Shown here one piece after another: positions 20,220 to 32,807 of a stretch of 64,000 nucleotides of DNA. Below the pieces are notes generated by a model that was not told where the DNA came from, ran no database searches, and saw only the letters and a list, made by a program, of their open reading frames with translations. Every line of letters starts with the position of its first letter. The stretch's first letter is position 1. The translations under genes and the position numbers were made by a program. The stretch comes from Prorocentrum cordatum (Eukaryota > Sar > Dinophyceae > Prorocentrales > Prorocentraceae): positions 962,460 through 1,026,459 of the forward strand of contig CAUYUJ010016060.1 in assembly GCA_963575745.1 (NCBI GenBank). Direction: 5' to 3'.

Positions 20220-20435
20220 GCGAGGGAGGGGATGGGGGGGGGGGGGGGAAGGCGGGGGAGGGGAAGGTGGTGGGGAGGAAGGAGAGAGGGGGGGGATGGA
20301 TGGAGGGGGAGGGGTAGGAGGAGGAAGAGGAGATAGGGGCAGGAGGGGAGGGATGGGCGGGAGGAGAGGGGCGGGAGGGGATGGCAGGGAGGAGGAGGAG
20401 GAGGAGGAGGAGGAGGAGGAAGAGGAGGAGGACCA
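20220..20435 (+). repeat. (GGA)n / poly-G purine array
   Basis: Purine-rich array directly upstream of R1 copy A. The same GGA-to-R1 junction occurs at about 45950 and, inverted, at about 41140. Confidence 0.9.
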
Positions 20436-21190
20436 GTGTAAACCCAAGAGTCATCAACAATGTTGGAATAACCCTCCCTCCAAGCTCCCTCTTCACAGGC
20501 CCCTACAAGCGCTTATTTCCACTGAGGGAACTGCCTCGTTGGAAGACAACCGTTTGAAGACCCTGATGCATGCCAAACCATCGTTATCGGGATGCCCACG
20601 ACACGGATAAACTTGACAGTTGCGTTTTGACGATCCTGAATCGTACCAGGACGCCGTTTTGGGGACGTCAACGCCGCGAATCAATTGTTGCGTCCTCATA
20701 AGCCTGAATCCTTCCAACATGCACTTTCTGGTACGCTGATCATGGGAATCCGTGAAAGCCTTGCAATATTTTGAAACGAACGTGCGCGGTGCTGAGGCGA
20801 GAGCCACATTTTGAAAAGAACCGCCCTCAATCCATGAAACCCTTGCAATGTGTTAGAACTAATGTGCGCGGAACTACGGCGAGAGCCACATTGTGAAAAG
20901 GAACCGCCCTCAATCCATGAAACCCTTGCAATGTGTTAGAACGAATGTACGCGGCGCTACGGCGAGAGCCACATTTGGAAATGGAACCGCCCTTAATCCG
21001 TGAAACCCTTGCAATGCGTTAAAACGAGTGTGCGCGGCGCTCAGGCGAGAGCCACATTTTGAAATGGAACTGCCCTTAATCCGTGAAGCTCTTGCGATTT
21101 GTTAAAACGAATGTGCGCGGCGCTCAGGAGAGATTTACATGTTGAAAACCACCCGCCCTCCATTTGTGAAACTGTTGTCGATTGTTGAGC
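20436..21190 (+). repeat. Composite repeat R1, copy A
   Basis: Starts with CAGTGTAAACCCAAGAGTCA, then a unique arm (CCTCCCTCCAAGC), then about five tandem units of 82-83 bp containing GTGCGCGG, GGCGAGAGCCACATTTTG and ATCCGTGAAACCCTTGCAAT. Copies B (40605-41140, inverted) and C (45951-46590) keep the same order. Confidence 0.8.
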
Positions 21191-22402
21191 TTCAGGGCCA
21201 TAAATGGTGAGGAATGAGGAAGTCTCGGGGTGCGACAGGGAGAAGTTGTACATAAGGAGAAGACATGGAGGAGGAGAAGGAGGAGGAGGAAGAGGCTGGC
21301 TTATCACAACAAGTGGAGCCCATAGGCTCACTCGACTTTCGTCTGGTACTCCCTGCGGGGCACACGAGTGGCGTGAAAACCAATCAGCCGTCCAGGAGAC
21401 GACGACGAATACGAAGGGCCAGGTTGAAAGGCGATGACGAAAAACGACCAGGAGCGGAAAGCAGTGGACGACAGTGGTGGGATGGGATGGTTTCGCTAAT
21501 GCTGATGCAATTGGCGATGACGATTGCGATGGCGGTGACGGTTGTGTGAGATGGAGGAGGAGGAGGAGGAGGAGGAGGAGGAGGAGGAGGAGGAGGAGGA
21601 GCAGCAGGACGAGGACTAGGAGCAGGACGAAGAATATGATGGGTTGGACTTGCTTAGGTGCAGCCTCGCAAGCGGCGCGCGGCCACCCAGGGAGCGCGCG
21701 ACCGCGCCGTGCATCTCGCCCTTTCTCGTCATCCTTAGTTTCCATGCCCGCTCCTCGATTCTCTCTTCCTCCCTGGCTCGCTCTCCCTTTCCTTCATCTC
21801 CTCCCTCCTCGCGCAAGAGAGGATCCGACCCAGCACATGCACATGATGCAGGAGCTTCCGCCGCTCGCCGGGGAGGAACAATGCGAAGGAGAAGGATGCT
21901 GAGGAGGAGGAGTTTCAGGAGCAGGGAGGATTGCCAAGTGCTCGAGGTGGGGGCCACGAAAATCTACACGCATTTTGTGATGAGGCCACCATCATAATAA
22001 CTTAGGGGGACGGCTGCAGATGGTTAGCCGCCCAAGCGCTCGGCGCAGGCTGGATTTCCAATTTGCGCCTCTTGACGCCGAAACCTTGCTGTCTGTGGGA
22101 GGGGTGGTACGGCCACAAGGGACACGGCCGCCAAGGATTTCAGCGATCCCCAGTCTTGTTTCAACCATGCTTCGAGACCCGGGGGCGGGTCTTTCCAGGA
22201 AGCTTCTGTGAACTCGTGGTGGGGCCAAGGAGGATGGATGAGTCTGGCTCCTTAGTCCCTCGCTTCCCGCTCCCTCTGTTCCCTTTGCCTGGCCCGCTCT
22301 GCTATGTCGGCCCGTCCCTTGGTCCGAAGGAGAGCCGCGCGGGCCTGTGCGCAGCAGAGGCGCTCTGCGGAGCTTCTCGCCCTGGCCCGAACAGGGTCTC
22401 GG
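21191..22402. other. No gene recognised; two short GGA arrays
   Basis: GGA arrays at 21265-21295 and 21552-21602. Remaining sequence has open frames on both strands without codon bias. Confidence 0.4.
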
Positions 22403-22661
22403 TGTAGCTCGGACGTGTGCCCTCTTTTTCTCCGCGGGGATTATTTGAGGAGCGTCCTGGAGCACCCTGCGAAAACGCCGCGCACGAAGCTCCAAAAAAG
22501 AGCACAGGGAGTGGAGCATCCTGGATCATCCTGGAGCATTGAGGACAGGGAGTGGGCCACAAAAAAAACGCGGGGATTGTCAAGGAGCATCCTGGATCAT
22601 CCTGCGAAGAAGCCGCGCACGAAAGCCCCCAAAAGCACAGGGAGTGGAGCTCCAAGCGCAC
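22403..22661 (+). mobile_element. M4 TIR element, diverged copy with internal duplication
   Basis: Retains the 5' end (AGCTCGGACGTGTGC) and a CTTTTTCTCCGCGGGG interior like other M4 copies. An internal duplication of about 110 bp (GGAGCATCCTGGATCATCCTG twice) enlarges it. The 3' end is degraded. Confidence 0.55.
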
Positions 22662-22768
22662 GGGGAGGCGTGCGCTCCACCTCCCGTGCTCGCGCTCGGG
22701 GAGTCCGGGTGCGAGCCCAAAAGCCACGGGGCCGCGCCTTCGCCGGAGCCCACACCGCCATCCTTGAG

Positions 22769-22949
22769 TCGGGCCTGTCCCCCTACAGGGGGATTTTCGA
22801 CGAAAAATAAAAACTATTCAAAAATAACAAAAACTAGTCCAACAATAGTCTGGAGACTAGTTTTTGAGTATTTGTTAACCTTCTTGGGGTATTTCTGTGG
22901 TATTTTTAAGTTTTCGGCGAAAATCCCCCTGTAGGGGGACACGCCCGAC
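22769..22949 (+). mobile_element. M2 TIR element, copy 2
   Basis: A 181-bp element with inverted ends of about 30 bp: TCGGGCCTGTCCCCCTACAG at the left, its near-complement at the right. Each end contains a smaller CCCCTACAGGGG palindrome. AT-rich centre. Confidence 0.88.
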
Positions 22950-23480
22950 ATAACACCACCCTCCGTGCCTCCGCGGGCGGGGCGGGCACGACCCCCCCCC
23001 CCCCCGTGGGCGGGCGTGCCCCCGCCGAGGCCGAGGTCCGGCAGGGCGGCGCCCCGCCAGAACGCAGCCCGTCTTCGCACGGCAGGCCCCAGGGGGCCCC
23101 CGTCTCTCAGGGGGGGGGGTGGCGCTCCCCGTGGTGAGCCTGGGGCTCTCTCGTGGGACCTCGCGAGCACGCAGTGGGCTCTGGGAGGCGCGGGAGCGCG
23201 GCGCAGCGTCCGGGCGCCTCCTGGGTCCTGGGGTCTCGGGCTCCCACGCTCGGGCTCGTGCGCAGTGCGGGGGGGAGCGGTTGCCGCAGCCGTCTCCTTC
23301 CTCCTCCGCGCGAGCGAGCGCCTCGTTCCGTACGGCCGCACCTGATGGACAGAGGGTGTTGCCCCCCCCCCCACCCCACACCACCCCCACCCCCTTCCCG
23401 TTCTCCTCCTCCCCCCGCCCCCCTCGTCTGCCCCCTCCTTCCCCCTCTCCGCCCTCGTCGGCCTGACCCTCTTGCCCCAG

Positions 23481-23570
23481 GAGAGCATGCGCAAGGAGCT
23501 GCTCGCGTGGAAGTCGCCCGTACAGCTGGCCAAGCTGATCTCGAACGCGAAGCCGCCGGACGCGGGGGGG
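23481..23570 (+). CDS. Probable exon of unknown gene
   Basis: Follows a long C/T-rich tract and a TTGCCCCAG acceptor. Encodes ESMRKELLAWKSPVQLAKLI and SNAKPPDAG with strongly GC-ending codons. A charged helix is likely. The donor is unclear (no GT in the G-run; a GC at about 23568 or a GT at 23580). Family not recognised. Confidence 0.55.
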
Positions 23571-23599
23571 CGAACCACCTGTCGGACGAGCCTGCCCCC

Positions 23600-25530
23600 C
23601 CCCCCCCATCCCCGTCCGCTTTCTCTGCAGTGCGACCCCCAGGGGCGCGAAGATCCTGGGGCTGGGGAAGTGCCCTTCTCCGGGGCGGCATCGCGAGGGC
23701 GCGGGGACAAGCGCGCCTCGCAGGGCGCGATTCGCGAAGGCGATGATCGTAGAATTCGCAGTCATGCCGAGGGCTCGAGCCATCCGCACAGCGCGGTGTC
23801 CCAGTCGCAGCAGTCCGCGCCTAGACCTGCGCCGCCTGGGTCCAGAGGGTACACTGGCATCGCCAGTTCTGCAGTCGGCGGCCCCGCTCAGACGCCTGCT
23901 AGCCTCTGGGCCGACGAGGACATCACGAGAGGTCCTGGAACCCTGCACAACCCATCCTTCTGCAGCGCATCGGGCGTTTCGTCGTCGCACCACCAGGTGT
24001 GCCAGCAGAGCGGGCCGGGCGTTCCACAGCGTACCCCGTAGCCAAAGGTTTCGAACAGTTTCACGATCGGAGGGCTGCCAGATTCCAGGATCGCGGCATC
24101 GCCATAATGTCTTCGCAAGTTCGACCCTACGGTAAGTACACATTCAAATAGCTTGCAGTCTGGGTTGGTGTGTGTGTCGGGGTCGTAGTCATGTTGTCTG
24201 ATCCTCTTGGTTCTATCCATGTTGCGTGATCCTCAACACCAACTACCCGTGATCTTGATGAATACGAGACGGACGTTTTTGAATCGAACGCTCGGGTGAG
24301 CCCTACTCGCGAAATGTGAGCCGCAGCATCGATATCTGCAATAGGTACGCGGATGTAGGGCGAGTCGGTGTCAACATGGTGCTCTTGCGTCCCACGTATT
24401 GCGTGTTCTTGTTTGAAGGATCACCTCTTGCTGCGCGGAGGCAGGGCGGTTGGCCCAGAGTAGCGCGTTCCCTTCGCATTGGTTCCTACGGACATGTTGA
24501 TTACAAAGCATTTCCTGTGGCTGTCGTTTTCATAGCGGGCTCTTTCTGACAGATACGATCCGTTTTTCCAAGTTCGTGCAAAGCGGGCTCTTTTTTCAAA
24601 GTTGGCCCCATCTGTGCGTCCCCATCTTTATTGCGGACATGATCGGGCGATTGAATGTTGTCCAGCTCCTTGTGGCTTGTCAGACTCTCCGCTGTCGAAC
24701 CACGGTGCAGTCGTGGCTTTGCATCACGATTCTGCCGCAGAATCTGACGAGGCACCTCCACAGCATGCATGAGGACCACCTCACGATTCCTCCGCCGAAC
24801 CTTGAGAAGCTACAGCCGATGACCCTGGAGGCCCGCAGAAGCTCGGGGCCACCTTGATCCCCATGTAAATGTCGACGAAAGGTGTGCCCCAGCACTTCTT
24901 GTAGTGAGATGTCTCATCGTATGTGTCTACGGTCAGGGACATTGGCCGCGCGTTCTGAGCCGACATTCGCGCGTAAGCTTCGCGCGTGAGCCGCGCGTAA
25001 GCCACCTCTTCTCCGCGCGGTGCGCCACGCCGGCGGCCCGCGCGAGACATGGCTCAAGGCCGCTATGCCCTCTCGCGTCCGTGTATGTTCGGCGCTCAGT
25101 TGTTTGGCAAGCCATGACCGCCAAGACATGCCAACGGCGTGTGCTCTCGGAGCGCGCGCACGAGGGACATATACGAGCTCGAGGATGTCCACGCCCCTCC
25201 GCCCGCAGGAGACAATGCCCTGGCGGCCGCCAGTGCCTGGCGACCAGGTGGCCATCAGCGGAATGCAGCGGCCTCAGTTCTGCCGTCGGCACCAGGCTGC
25301 ACCGTGACCGCAGCTGATCCGAGGCAAGGGCCGATCTGCGTTCGGATGTGTGACGCGTGTGTGCGGGGAGTACGTGGCTGGATGTGGATGGTGAGGGGCA
25401 GACGGCAAACGAAAGAGGACGACGATGGGGAGAGGCCTCCCGCAGACGCCAGAGGTCATTGTAGACCCATGGTGGCCCCCGAAGCCGCCAAAGCCGCCGA
25501 AAACGACCCCAAGTACATAATCGATGCTCG
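23600..25530. other. Ambiguous coding-like region
   Basis: Moderate codon bias appears on both strands. Minus frames at 24220-23890 (LESGSPPIVKLFETFGYGVR) and 24990-24790 (TYDETSHYKKCWGTPFVDIY) and a plus frame at 23640-23860 look like decayed coding sequence, but no family was recognised and boundaries cannot be set. Confidence 0.3.
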
Positions 25531-25539
25531 ACGCTCGAT

Positions 25540-25960
25540 CCTGGAGGAGGAGAAGGAGGAGGAGAAGGAGGCGGAGGCGGAGGACGAGTATGTTGACGGC
25601 ACAACCTGTTCGGGTGAAGTCTGGTCAAAGTATAGGATGATGGAGAACGGGGAGCAGGAAGAAGAGGAGGAGGAGGAGGAGGAGGAGGAGGAGGAGGAGG
25701 GGGAGGAGGTGGAGGTGGATGGATGTTGATGAGTGTGGTGGTGGTGGTGAGGAGGCGGATCACGAAATGGAGGAGGAGGAGGAGGAGGAGGAGGAGGAGG
25801 AGGAGAGGCAGGAGGAGAGGCAGGAGGAGGAGAGGCAGGAGGAGGAGGAGGAGGAGGAGCAGGATAACGAGGCGGAGGAGCAGGAGGAGATGGAGGAGAA
25901 GGAGAAGGAGAAGGAGGAGGAGGAGGAGGAGGCGGAGGCGGAGGGGGAAGGAGGGAGGGG
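25540..25960 (+). repeat. (GGA)n purine arrays
   Basis: Several GGA/GAG blocks separated by a short GTGGTGGTGG segment. Poly-Glu frames are artefacts. Confidence 0.92.
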
Positions 25961-25989
25961 TGAGGCCCAGATCGGCACACTCCTGGAGC

Positions 25990-26440
25990 TCCGAGGAGGC
26001 GGCGCCCAGAGCTCAACGGGGCCCGCGCGGAGGTGCTCGGCAACGAGGCGGACGAGTTCGGGCGAGGACTCCCCCCCGCCCGAGACCCCCCCGCAGGCGG
26101 ATCGACGGCCCCGAACGGGGCCCACGAGAGGAGGGCGGTAAGGATGGACGGCCCCCGCGAGGAGAGGGCCGAAGGCCGAGGTCGATACCGCTGTCCCGGA
26201 GGCCTCGGGCGTCGCCCCGCGGTTTCCCATCGCAGCGGCCGTGCACGGGCTGCGTGGAGTCCAGAGGCCGACTTTGCGTGGGTCTGGGCCTCCTTCCCGT
26301 CACCCCGCCAGGAGGATTCCAGGTTGGCCTCGCCCGCACCAACAGAGGAGCACGAGGTCCAGGCGGAGAAACAAGCCAGCCACAGGCGGCAAGGGCGACG
26401 GCGGCGGCCGAGACGGGGACAACGGCGCGACAGACGACCG
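25990..26440 (+). CDS. Coding-like segment, possibly a decayed retroelement
   Basis: The plus frame reads AEVLGNEADEFGRG and later ADFAWVWASFPSPRQEDS with reasonable codon bias. GNEADE resembles the last RNase H motif of LINEs, but this is a short match. No boundaries visible. Confidence 0.25.
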
Positions 26441-28400
26441 GCATAAGACGCTGCCTAGACGAGGGAGGAGGAGGGAGGATCGAGGATTCGTTCCTTTGTG
26501 GGGGGGGGCCCGGGAGGGACCATTTCTGGCCACTGGGCCTTCCGAAACCGACACAGACTGAAGAGCTGGCAAGGATGGACCCCTATGAGGAGTCCAGAGA
26601 TCGGCTCCCAGCGGATTTCGAACATTTTGGCTCGACGGTCAAGGCTTTAATTGTTGTTGTTGGCTGTGGGTCTTGGCCCTTGGGCTGCCTCTAAGGCCTC
26701 TGAGGGCTTCCATGGGCTTCCAAAGGCATCCAGGGACCTCTAGGGCTAACTGGCGGGAAGCAGCAACAAAAAAAAGTTCCAGGAGTCGAGTGCAGTTGTG
26801 GAGGCGTGGTGTTGCCTCCCGTGCCGTGGACCAAGCCCGGAGTGCGTCTGCAACATCTCACACGACGGGTTCAGGGGCCACCCTATACACTGCTTTTGAA
26901 TGTGATGCACATGAGTCACGTGCGACGGATTGAGGGTTTATCTTTGCGGCGCACGGGACGTCGCTGGAGTACAGCATCGATTGTGCAGCTTTGGGCATTA
27001 CAGGCGATTTCCTTCATCTAGGTCACCTGCTTTCGCTTATATCCGTGCTAGTTCGTACTGCCGGAGTGGCCATGCCATGTTCTGATGCCGTTGTGTTGGT
27101 CGAGTGTATTGGCTGTAGTTGCTATCTAACGTGAATGCAGTTCCCGGTAACTACAAGCACTTTGGTTGTCTGGTATGGCCTTTTTTGACAATTCAGACAA
27201 TGTGCTGGTTGAGTTTGAGATGTTCCATGAGTTGGTCGTGGTCCCTTGTGTGAGCCTGCACTGGGGTAGGTGGTCTGCCAGACTCGCCATTCTGATTCCT
27301 GATTCGGTTCTCCTCGCCGACCGACACAGAGGCTTCTTGCGTGGACCACTGTTTACTGTTTTAGGTATGCGATTTTCTTGTTTGGCAAGGAACGCATGGA
27401 AATCATGCAACGAAGTGTTGCCTGAGGACGCAGGGTGGAAAACATGTCAGCACTGCCCACCCAGGAATCACGCGGTGCAGGATCCACCCGGTGTCTGTCT
27501 GTTGTGTGGTGGCTCAACGGGGTTTGTTTTGCGGCTGCGTGTCGCATTATCTACAATAATCGATTCCAGAGACTTCCTGAGACTTTGGAGGCTGCCAGAG
27601 GCGGTAAGGAGGATGGGGGGAGGAGGAGCAGGAGATGTGTTTTCGAGTCCGCGGAGATTTTCGGAGCGTTCGGGGGCCGAACTTTCAACGACTCGATTTG
27701 TCGGGTCGCCAACCCCTGGGCCATTAAACCCATTCCCTGGGATTGTTTCTGATACGGATAATGTTAGTTTCCAGTCCCGACGCCGCAGTAGTGAAATTGC
27801 CAACGGACGCCGAACATTTGCGAAAGGTGGCTTGCTATGTCGCCGCGCCGTTCGTTCCGACGTGCGGCTTCCCGCCTTGGTGAGGGTGCCTCGGCCACCA
27901 GGGCAAACGCCGTGGGATTTGCCGTGGTCCTGGCTTCGTCTACTTGGAACGCGGGACGCAAGGTTTGCCGGGGGTTTGCCGTGGTGTCGGCGCCGTCCCT
28001 TTGGGCTTTTTGCGACCGAACGGCGCGCCGACACACAACCTGCACAGAAGGATCCTGGGCGGTTCCGCCGGGAGGTTGGAAGCTGCTCGGCGTACTCCGC
28101 TGCGCCTGCTGGCTGGTTCCCTGGCCAGCCCTGGCCCGAGGGCTCTGCAGCGTGCCTCTCTCTGGAGACCCTGCCCGACCAGCCCGTGAATCCGCGGGCC
28201 CGCCCATGCCGCGCTGCGCGCCGGCCGCACCCCGCGCCGCGCCCCGCGCCGCGCTGCCCCGTGCCGCGTGCCGCTCCCCGTCTGTGAGCGAACGGAGACT
28301 AAGTACACCGGCACGTGCACCAACAGCGCATGGCAAATTGGAGTGAGGGGGCCCAGCAGCGGTTCCGGCGAGCAGGAGAAGGGGGGAAGAGATTCGAGGT
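26441..28400. other. No gene recognised
   Basis: Open frames exist (for example plus 27166-28287) but lack codon bias or family features. A CCGCG-rich stretch lies at 28215-28280. Confidence 0.4.
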
Positions 28401-28402
28401 GT

Positions 28403-28640
28403 TGGGCTCAAGGAGGTTTTGTTGTGTTGTTCTGCCTCCGGGCGCCGTCTTCGGGCCTTGGGACCGTCGAACACGGGTCTGGGGTGAAAACCTCCATCAT
28501 ATGGACCCGGGAGAGGCTCAGAGACCGAGTTTGAGCGGACTTGCCTTCACCCCCCTTCCTCTTGACCGAGTTTGTCGGGGCCCAGCTCCAGACCCCTGGC
28601 CGCCTCCAAAATACACCAGCACATGCACCAATAATGCAGT
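28403..28640 (+). repeat. Dispersed repeat F10, copy 1
   Basis: Shares TTCTGCC, GGGACCGTC, GTCTGGGGTGAAAA, ATGGACCCGGGAG and CCCAGCTCCAGACCCCTG blocks with 37090-37325. Partial copies lie near 43222-43290 and 62985-63030. Confidence 0.65.
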
Positions 28641-29006
28641 GCAAATGCACTACATGCCCCCGACCGCCCTTGGTGCACGCTGGGGGTGGGGTCCAGGAGG
28701 TTCAGGAGCGACAGAAGGACGTACACGTACATGAATCCGCGTTGGTTTCGAGAGTATGCATTGCGCGAATGTTCGTATCACGCGGACGGTCTCGCGGATC
28801 GAGTGGCCGTGTTCATGTACATGGTTGGGCGCGTACGTCCTCACCCCCGCGGCCTCTGGAATGGGGCCCGCGTGGGAATAAGAACGTAACGAACCGGTGC
28901 TGTTCTCCGGGGTCTCCATGGATGGAGCCTCCTTCCTGGGAGTGCCGCAGACACGACGAGCAACACAAAATACTCCACACATGCACCACCAGCGCACCAC
29001 CCGTAC

Positions 29007-29183
29007 AGTCCGGGCCCTGAAGAAGGAACCCTTTTCATTGGGGAGGGGTTCCGCGTTCCTTAAGAAGTGTTTCACAGCTTGCCTCAGGCTTTCCTTTTGT
29101 TTTCGACGGGAAATCGAAGGTTAACTTATGGAAAAAAGGAGCCTCGTTCCTTATTTAGGATTCCTTAGGTCAATGCCCCGACT
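29007..29183 (+). mobile_element. M5 TIR element, copy 1
   Basis: A 177-bp element beginning AGTCCGGGCCCTGAAGAAGG and ending GGTCAATGCCCCGACT. About 85-90% identical to 51247-51421, including the central GAAATCGAAGGTT. No ORF. Confidence 0.85.
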
Positions 29184-29649
29184 ATACACCAAACGTGCAT
29201 CACAAACGCACCTCACACGCACACAGATGCATCGAGCAAGGACCACGTTCCACGTGTATCTGAGACGCGCACTGCTGCCTCGCGGGCATTCGAGGCAGCC
29301 TTCGGATCGCCTGGGCGCGCTTTGCCTCGGGTCTTCGTCGTTTGCTTCAGCACTCTGCTCAGGCAATTCGGCCTGCCCCTGGTGCGACTTTCGCAGATGG
29401 CTAGATTGGGGCAGTGCAGCGGCTGCGCCCGCGCACGGACGACTCACAAGTCCAATTGCCGCTGAAACGCACAAAGACCAAGGATGGTTAAGAAGCCTGC
29501 GCGGACGAATCAAGCTCCCCCGGAGGGGGCAGGCGCGGACGAATCGGCTGTGTGCGCTCTTATTGAAGTTTCACAAAAAGCCTCACTAGACTACCGCTGG
29601 TTGCCCCTCGCGGTCTCTACTGAAAAGGAGGGGGCCGTCGCCCGTTTGC

Positions 29650-29820
29650 TGGCCGGGAGTCCCCCTTCCTATTTCTCCCTCCTGGTCCCTCCCCCCCCAT
29701 CTCTCCCCCCGTCTTCCTCACACACTCAATACTCCCTCTTCCCTTTCCTCCCCCATCCTCTCTCCACCCTCCTCTCCCTCCTCCTCTCTTCTTCGTCACC
29801 CTCCTCCCCCCAGGCATCAG
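29650..29820 (+). repeat. Pyrimidine-rich tract
   Basis: C/T-rich sequence on the plus strand, ending in CCCCCCAGGCATCAGCGACG. It could serve as a polypyrimidine tract, but the following sequence is only weakly coding. Confidence 0.6.
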
Positions 29821-29985
29821 CGACGGATGATGCTTCTGTCTGAGGCCCCGATGCGTCCGTCACTCACCTTGCAAATTGGTGTCAGAGACGCCCCTTCTTG
29901 CATCTCCTCCTCCCCTTCCTGCTCTCTGTCCCCACCTTCTGCCTAGACCTCCTCCTCATCCTCCTCTGAGACCTCGGGTGGACCA

Positions 29986-30187
29986 GGGCGAACACATAAG
30001 ATCTGCATGCAAAACGCCATGACCACCGCCGCAACGGCGCTGATGGAGATCTCGGAGCCCCCCCTCTTTGGCGGGGTATGGCAAGCGCCCGCCCGCCCAG
30101 TCGTCGTCCGCGTGTTCGATGGCACGCGGGCCCACAAGATGAGGGTCCAGCCTTTCAAGCTGCTGCCGACGGGGCCACAGGACCTTC
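29986..30187 (+). CDS. Probable exon of unknown gene
   Basis: Strong codon bias over about 65 codons: THKICMQNAMTTAATALMEI, then EPPLFGGVWQAPARPVVVRV, then FDGTRAHKMRVQPFKLLP. Beta-strand-rich at the end. It follows a C/T-rich region and precedes another. Exact splice sites are uncertain; the 3' limit may be the GT at about 30189. Not recognised. Confidence 0.5.
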
Positions 30188-30249
30188 CGTATCCCGCACC
30201 CCTCCCTTCTACGCATTTTCTCTTCTTTCTGTTGTTTGTCATCTCTGTC

Positions 30250-30475
30250 TCTCTCTCTCTCTTGGAGGGGGGAGGGGGAGAACGGGAAGGAGGATGAGGA
30301 GGAGACAGACGCTGCGCCCTCAAGCCTGAGCCAGGGCAACGCAGAATGGGGGAAGGAATGGGAAGGGGGGGAGGGCGAGGAGGTCGCAGAGGCGAGGAGG
30401 AGGGGGAAGGGGGAGTGGGTTTGGGAGGAGGACGAGAAGGGGGGGGGGGAGGAAAGTCCTGGGAGGGGAGGACTG
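30250..30475 (+). repeat. Purine-rich GGA/GGGA array
   Basis: Begins with CTCTCTCTC and becomes GGGAGGA-rich. Non-coding. Confidence 0.75.
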
Positions 30476-31105
30476 CTCCCTGGCCTTGCGCGCGTGGCGC
30501 AGGGCCCCTCCGGGCCGTGAGCGCCCCGCACGCGCGCGCCACCACCCCGAAGGGCCTCTGGGGACCCAGCGCAGTCGGGGGGCGGCGCGCGGGGGGGGGG
30601 CGAGGGCACGGAGGCACGTCGGCGGAGCTCGGGCGTGTGCGTCTTTCGGCGAGGAGAGACCGCGTCCGCCCCCCTTCTCCTCCCCCATCTCTGCGTAATT
30701 CAAGCTTCGCGCGGCCCGCTTAGCTTCGACCGGAAGAGGTGCGCTCTCGACCCGCGAATCAAACAAGTTTTTCGGCGAGGGCCCTCGACAAAAACGCGCA
30801 CGAAGCCGAGCGAGGCACGGAGGGGAGGGACGCCCGAGCGACGCCACGGAGGGGAGGCCTTTCTGCCCCCCCTGCGCAGGCCAGCGCCGCCGCGGGCTCC
30901 GCGGGGCGCGCCGGCGCCCAGCAGGCCGCGGGGGTGGCAGGGCGTGGCTCCTCCTCCCCACCCCCCTCCTGCACACTGCCCCCCCCCCCTCCCCCCATCG
31001 CCCTCCTTTCTCCACTCCCACCTCTCCTCCCACGTGCTCTCTCTCCTTCTCCTGCCCCTCCACCCCCTCCCCTGATTCTCCACCTCCTCCTCCACCTCCT
31101 CCTCC

Positions 31106-31816
<711 letters not shown>

Positions 31817-31829
31817 ATGATCATTATCA

Positions 31830-31992
31830 TTGTCGTGTTCCTCCTCCTTCTCTTCCTTTTCCTCTTCGTCTCCCTCTCTTCCTCCTCCTCCTTCTCCTCC
31901 TCCTACTCCTCCTTCTCTTCCTCCTCCTCCTTCTCTTCCTCTTCCTCCTTCGCCTCCTCCTCCTCCTCCTCCACCTCCTCCTCCTCCCATCC
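31830..31992 (+). repeat. (CCT)n pyrimidine array
   Basis: TTCCTCCTCC units continuing from the CAT array. Confidence 0.85.
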
Positions 31993-32657
31993 TCCTCCCT
32001 GTCACCATGCCTACGGCAGGTTCGCACCGCCTGCATCGCGCCTCGTTGATGCGGCGGCGACCCCAGCGCTGACGTTGACGTTTGAACGCCGCCAGTGGCC
32101 CAACATCGCCCGATCGTTCAAGGCTTGGCGATCGACGCGGTGTAGGCAAGCGACTCGACCTGGACCTGCCGTATCTTCTTGCTCCCTCGGTTCGAGACTG
32201 CAGCCTTGGTATATTGCTTGCCCTGTCTGAGCCCCTGACGCCTCTAGCGGCTTCTGGAGACGTCCAAAGGCCTTTGAGGACTCCATGGGGACATCCTGGG
32301 GAACTCTGGACTCGACCTTCCGAGACCTCCCGGGACCCGCCTCCTCCCCCCTTGTTGGCCGCAAGTCCGGGCGAGGCGGTGTCATATGGCATTGGCGTCC
32401 CACGAGATCTGAGCTTAGGCCGACGCCGGGCAGGCGCGCGGTCACTCCCCGCATGCCCGCCTGCCCTGCGGTCCGAGCCTTGGCCCACTGCGGTGGGGGG
32501 CGGCCGCGCCCCGCGGCCGCTGGTGCCTCTCCGCGGCGCGGGGAGCGCCACGTGGCACGCGGGTCCCACGGGGCCTTCCGCCGACCCCCCCGCGTGGGAG
32601 AGCAGAGCTCACGCACCGCCAGCGCCCTGCCCCGCCTGGCACGAGGCCCGACGGTTT

Positions 32658-32807
32658 TACCAGCCTGGAACATATCCCTATGCTGGGCACCTCCTCATCA
32701 CGATGCCAATCTTAGGGATTCCCTTATTTTTTGAGGGCGAATCCATCAGATTGTCATCGCCGTTTGGCGTGCCAATCTTAGGGATAGGGATACGTTCGAG
32801 GCTGGTA
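32658..32807 (-). mobile_element. M1 TIR element, copy 2 (inverted)
   Basis: A 150-bp copy of the 9810 element in the other orientation, with ends TACCAGCCTGGAACATATCC and CGTTCGAGGCTGGTA. The central motifs GGCGAATCC and CGCCAAACGGCG-like blocks are conserved. Confidence 0.82.

Noticed and set aside
20700-21190. CRISPR-like array
   Set aside because: Units are contiguous 82-bp repeats with no unique spacers, in a eukaryotic context with dispersed copies.
24031-24051. Leader-like CCGTAGCCA on the plus strand
   Set aside because: Match ends after 9 nt.
26620-26640. Third spliced-leader relic (CATTTTGGCTC)
   Set aside because: Only an 11-nt core match, lacking the CCGTAGC start; could be chance.
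27166-28287. 373-codon plus-strand open frame
   Set aside because: No stable codon bias and no recognisable domain; overlapping frames on the other strand are similar.
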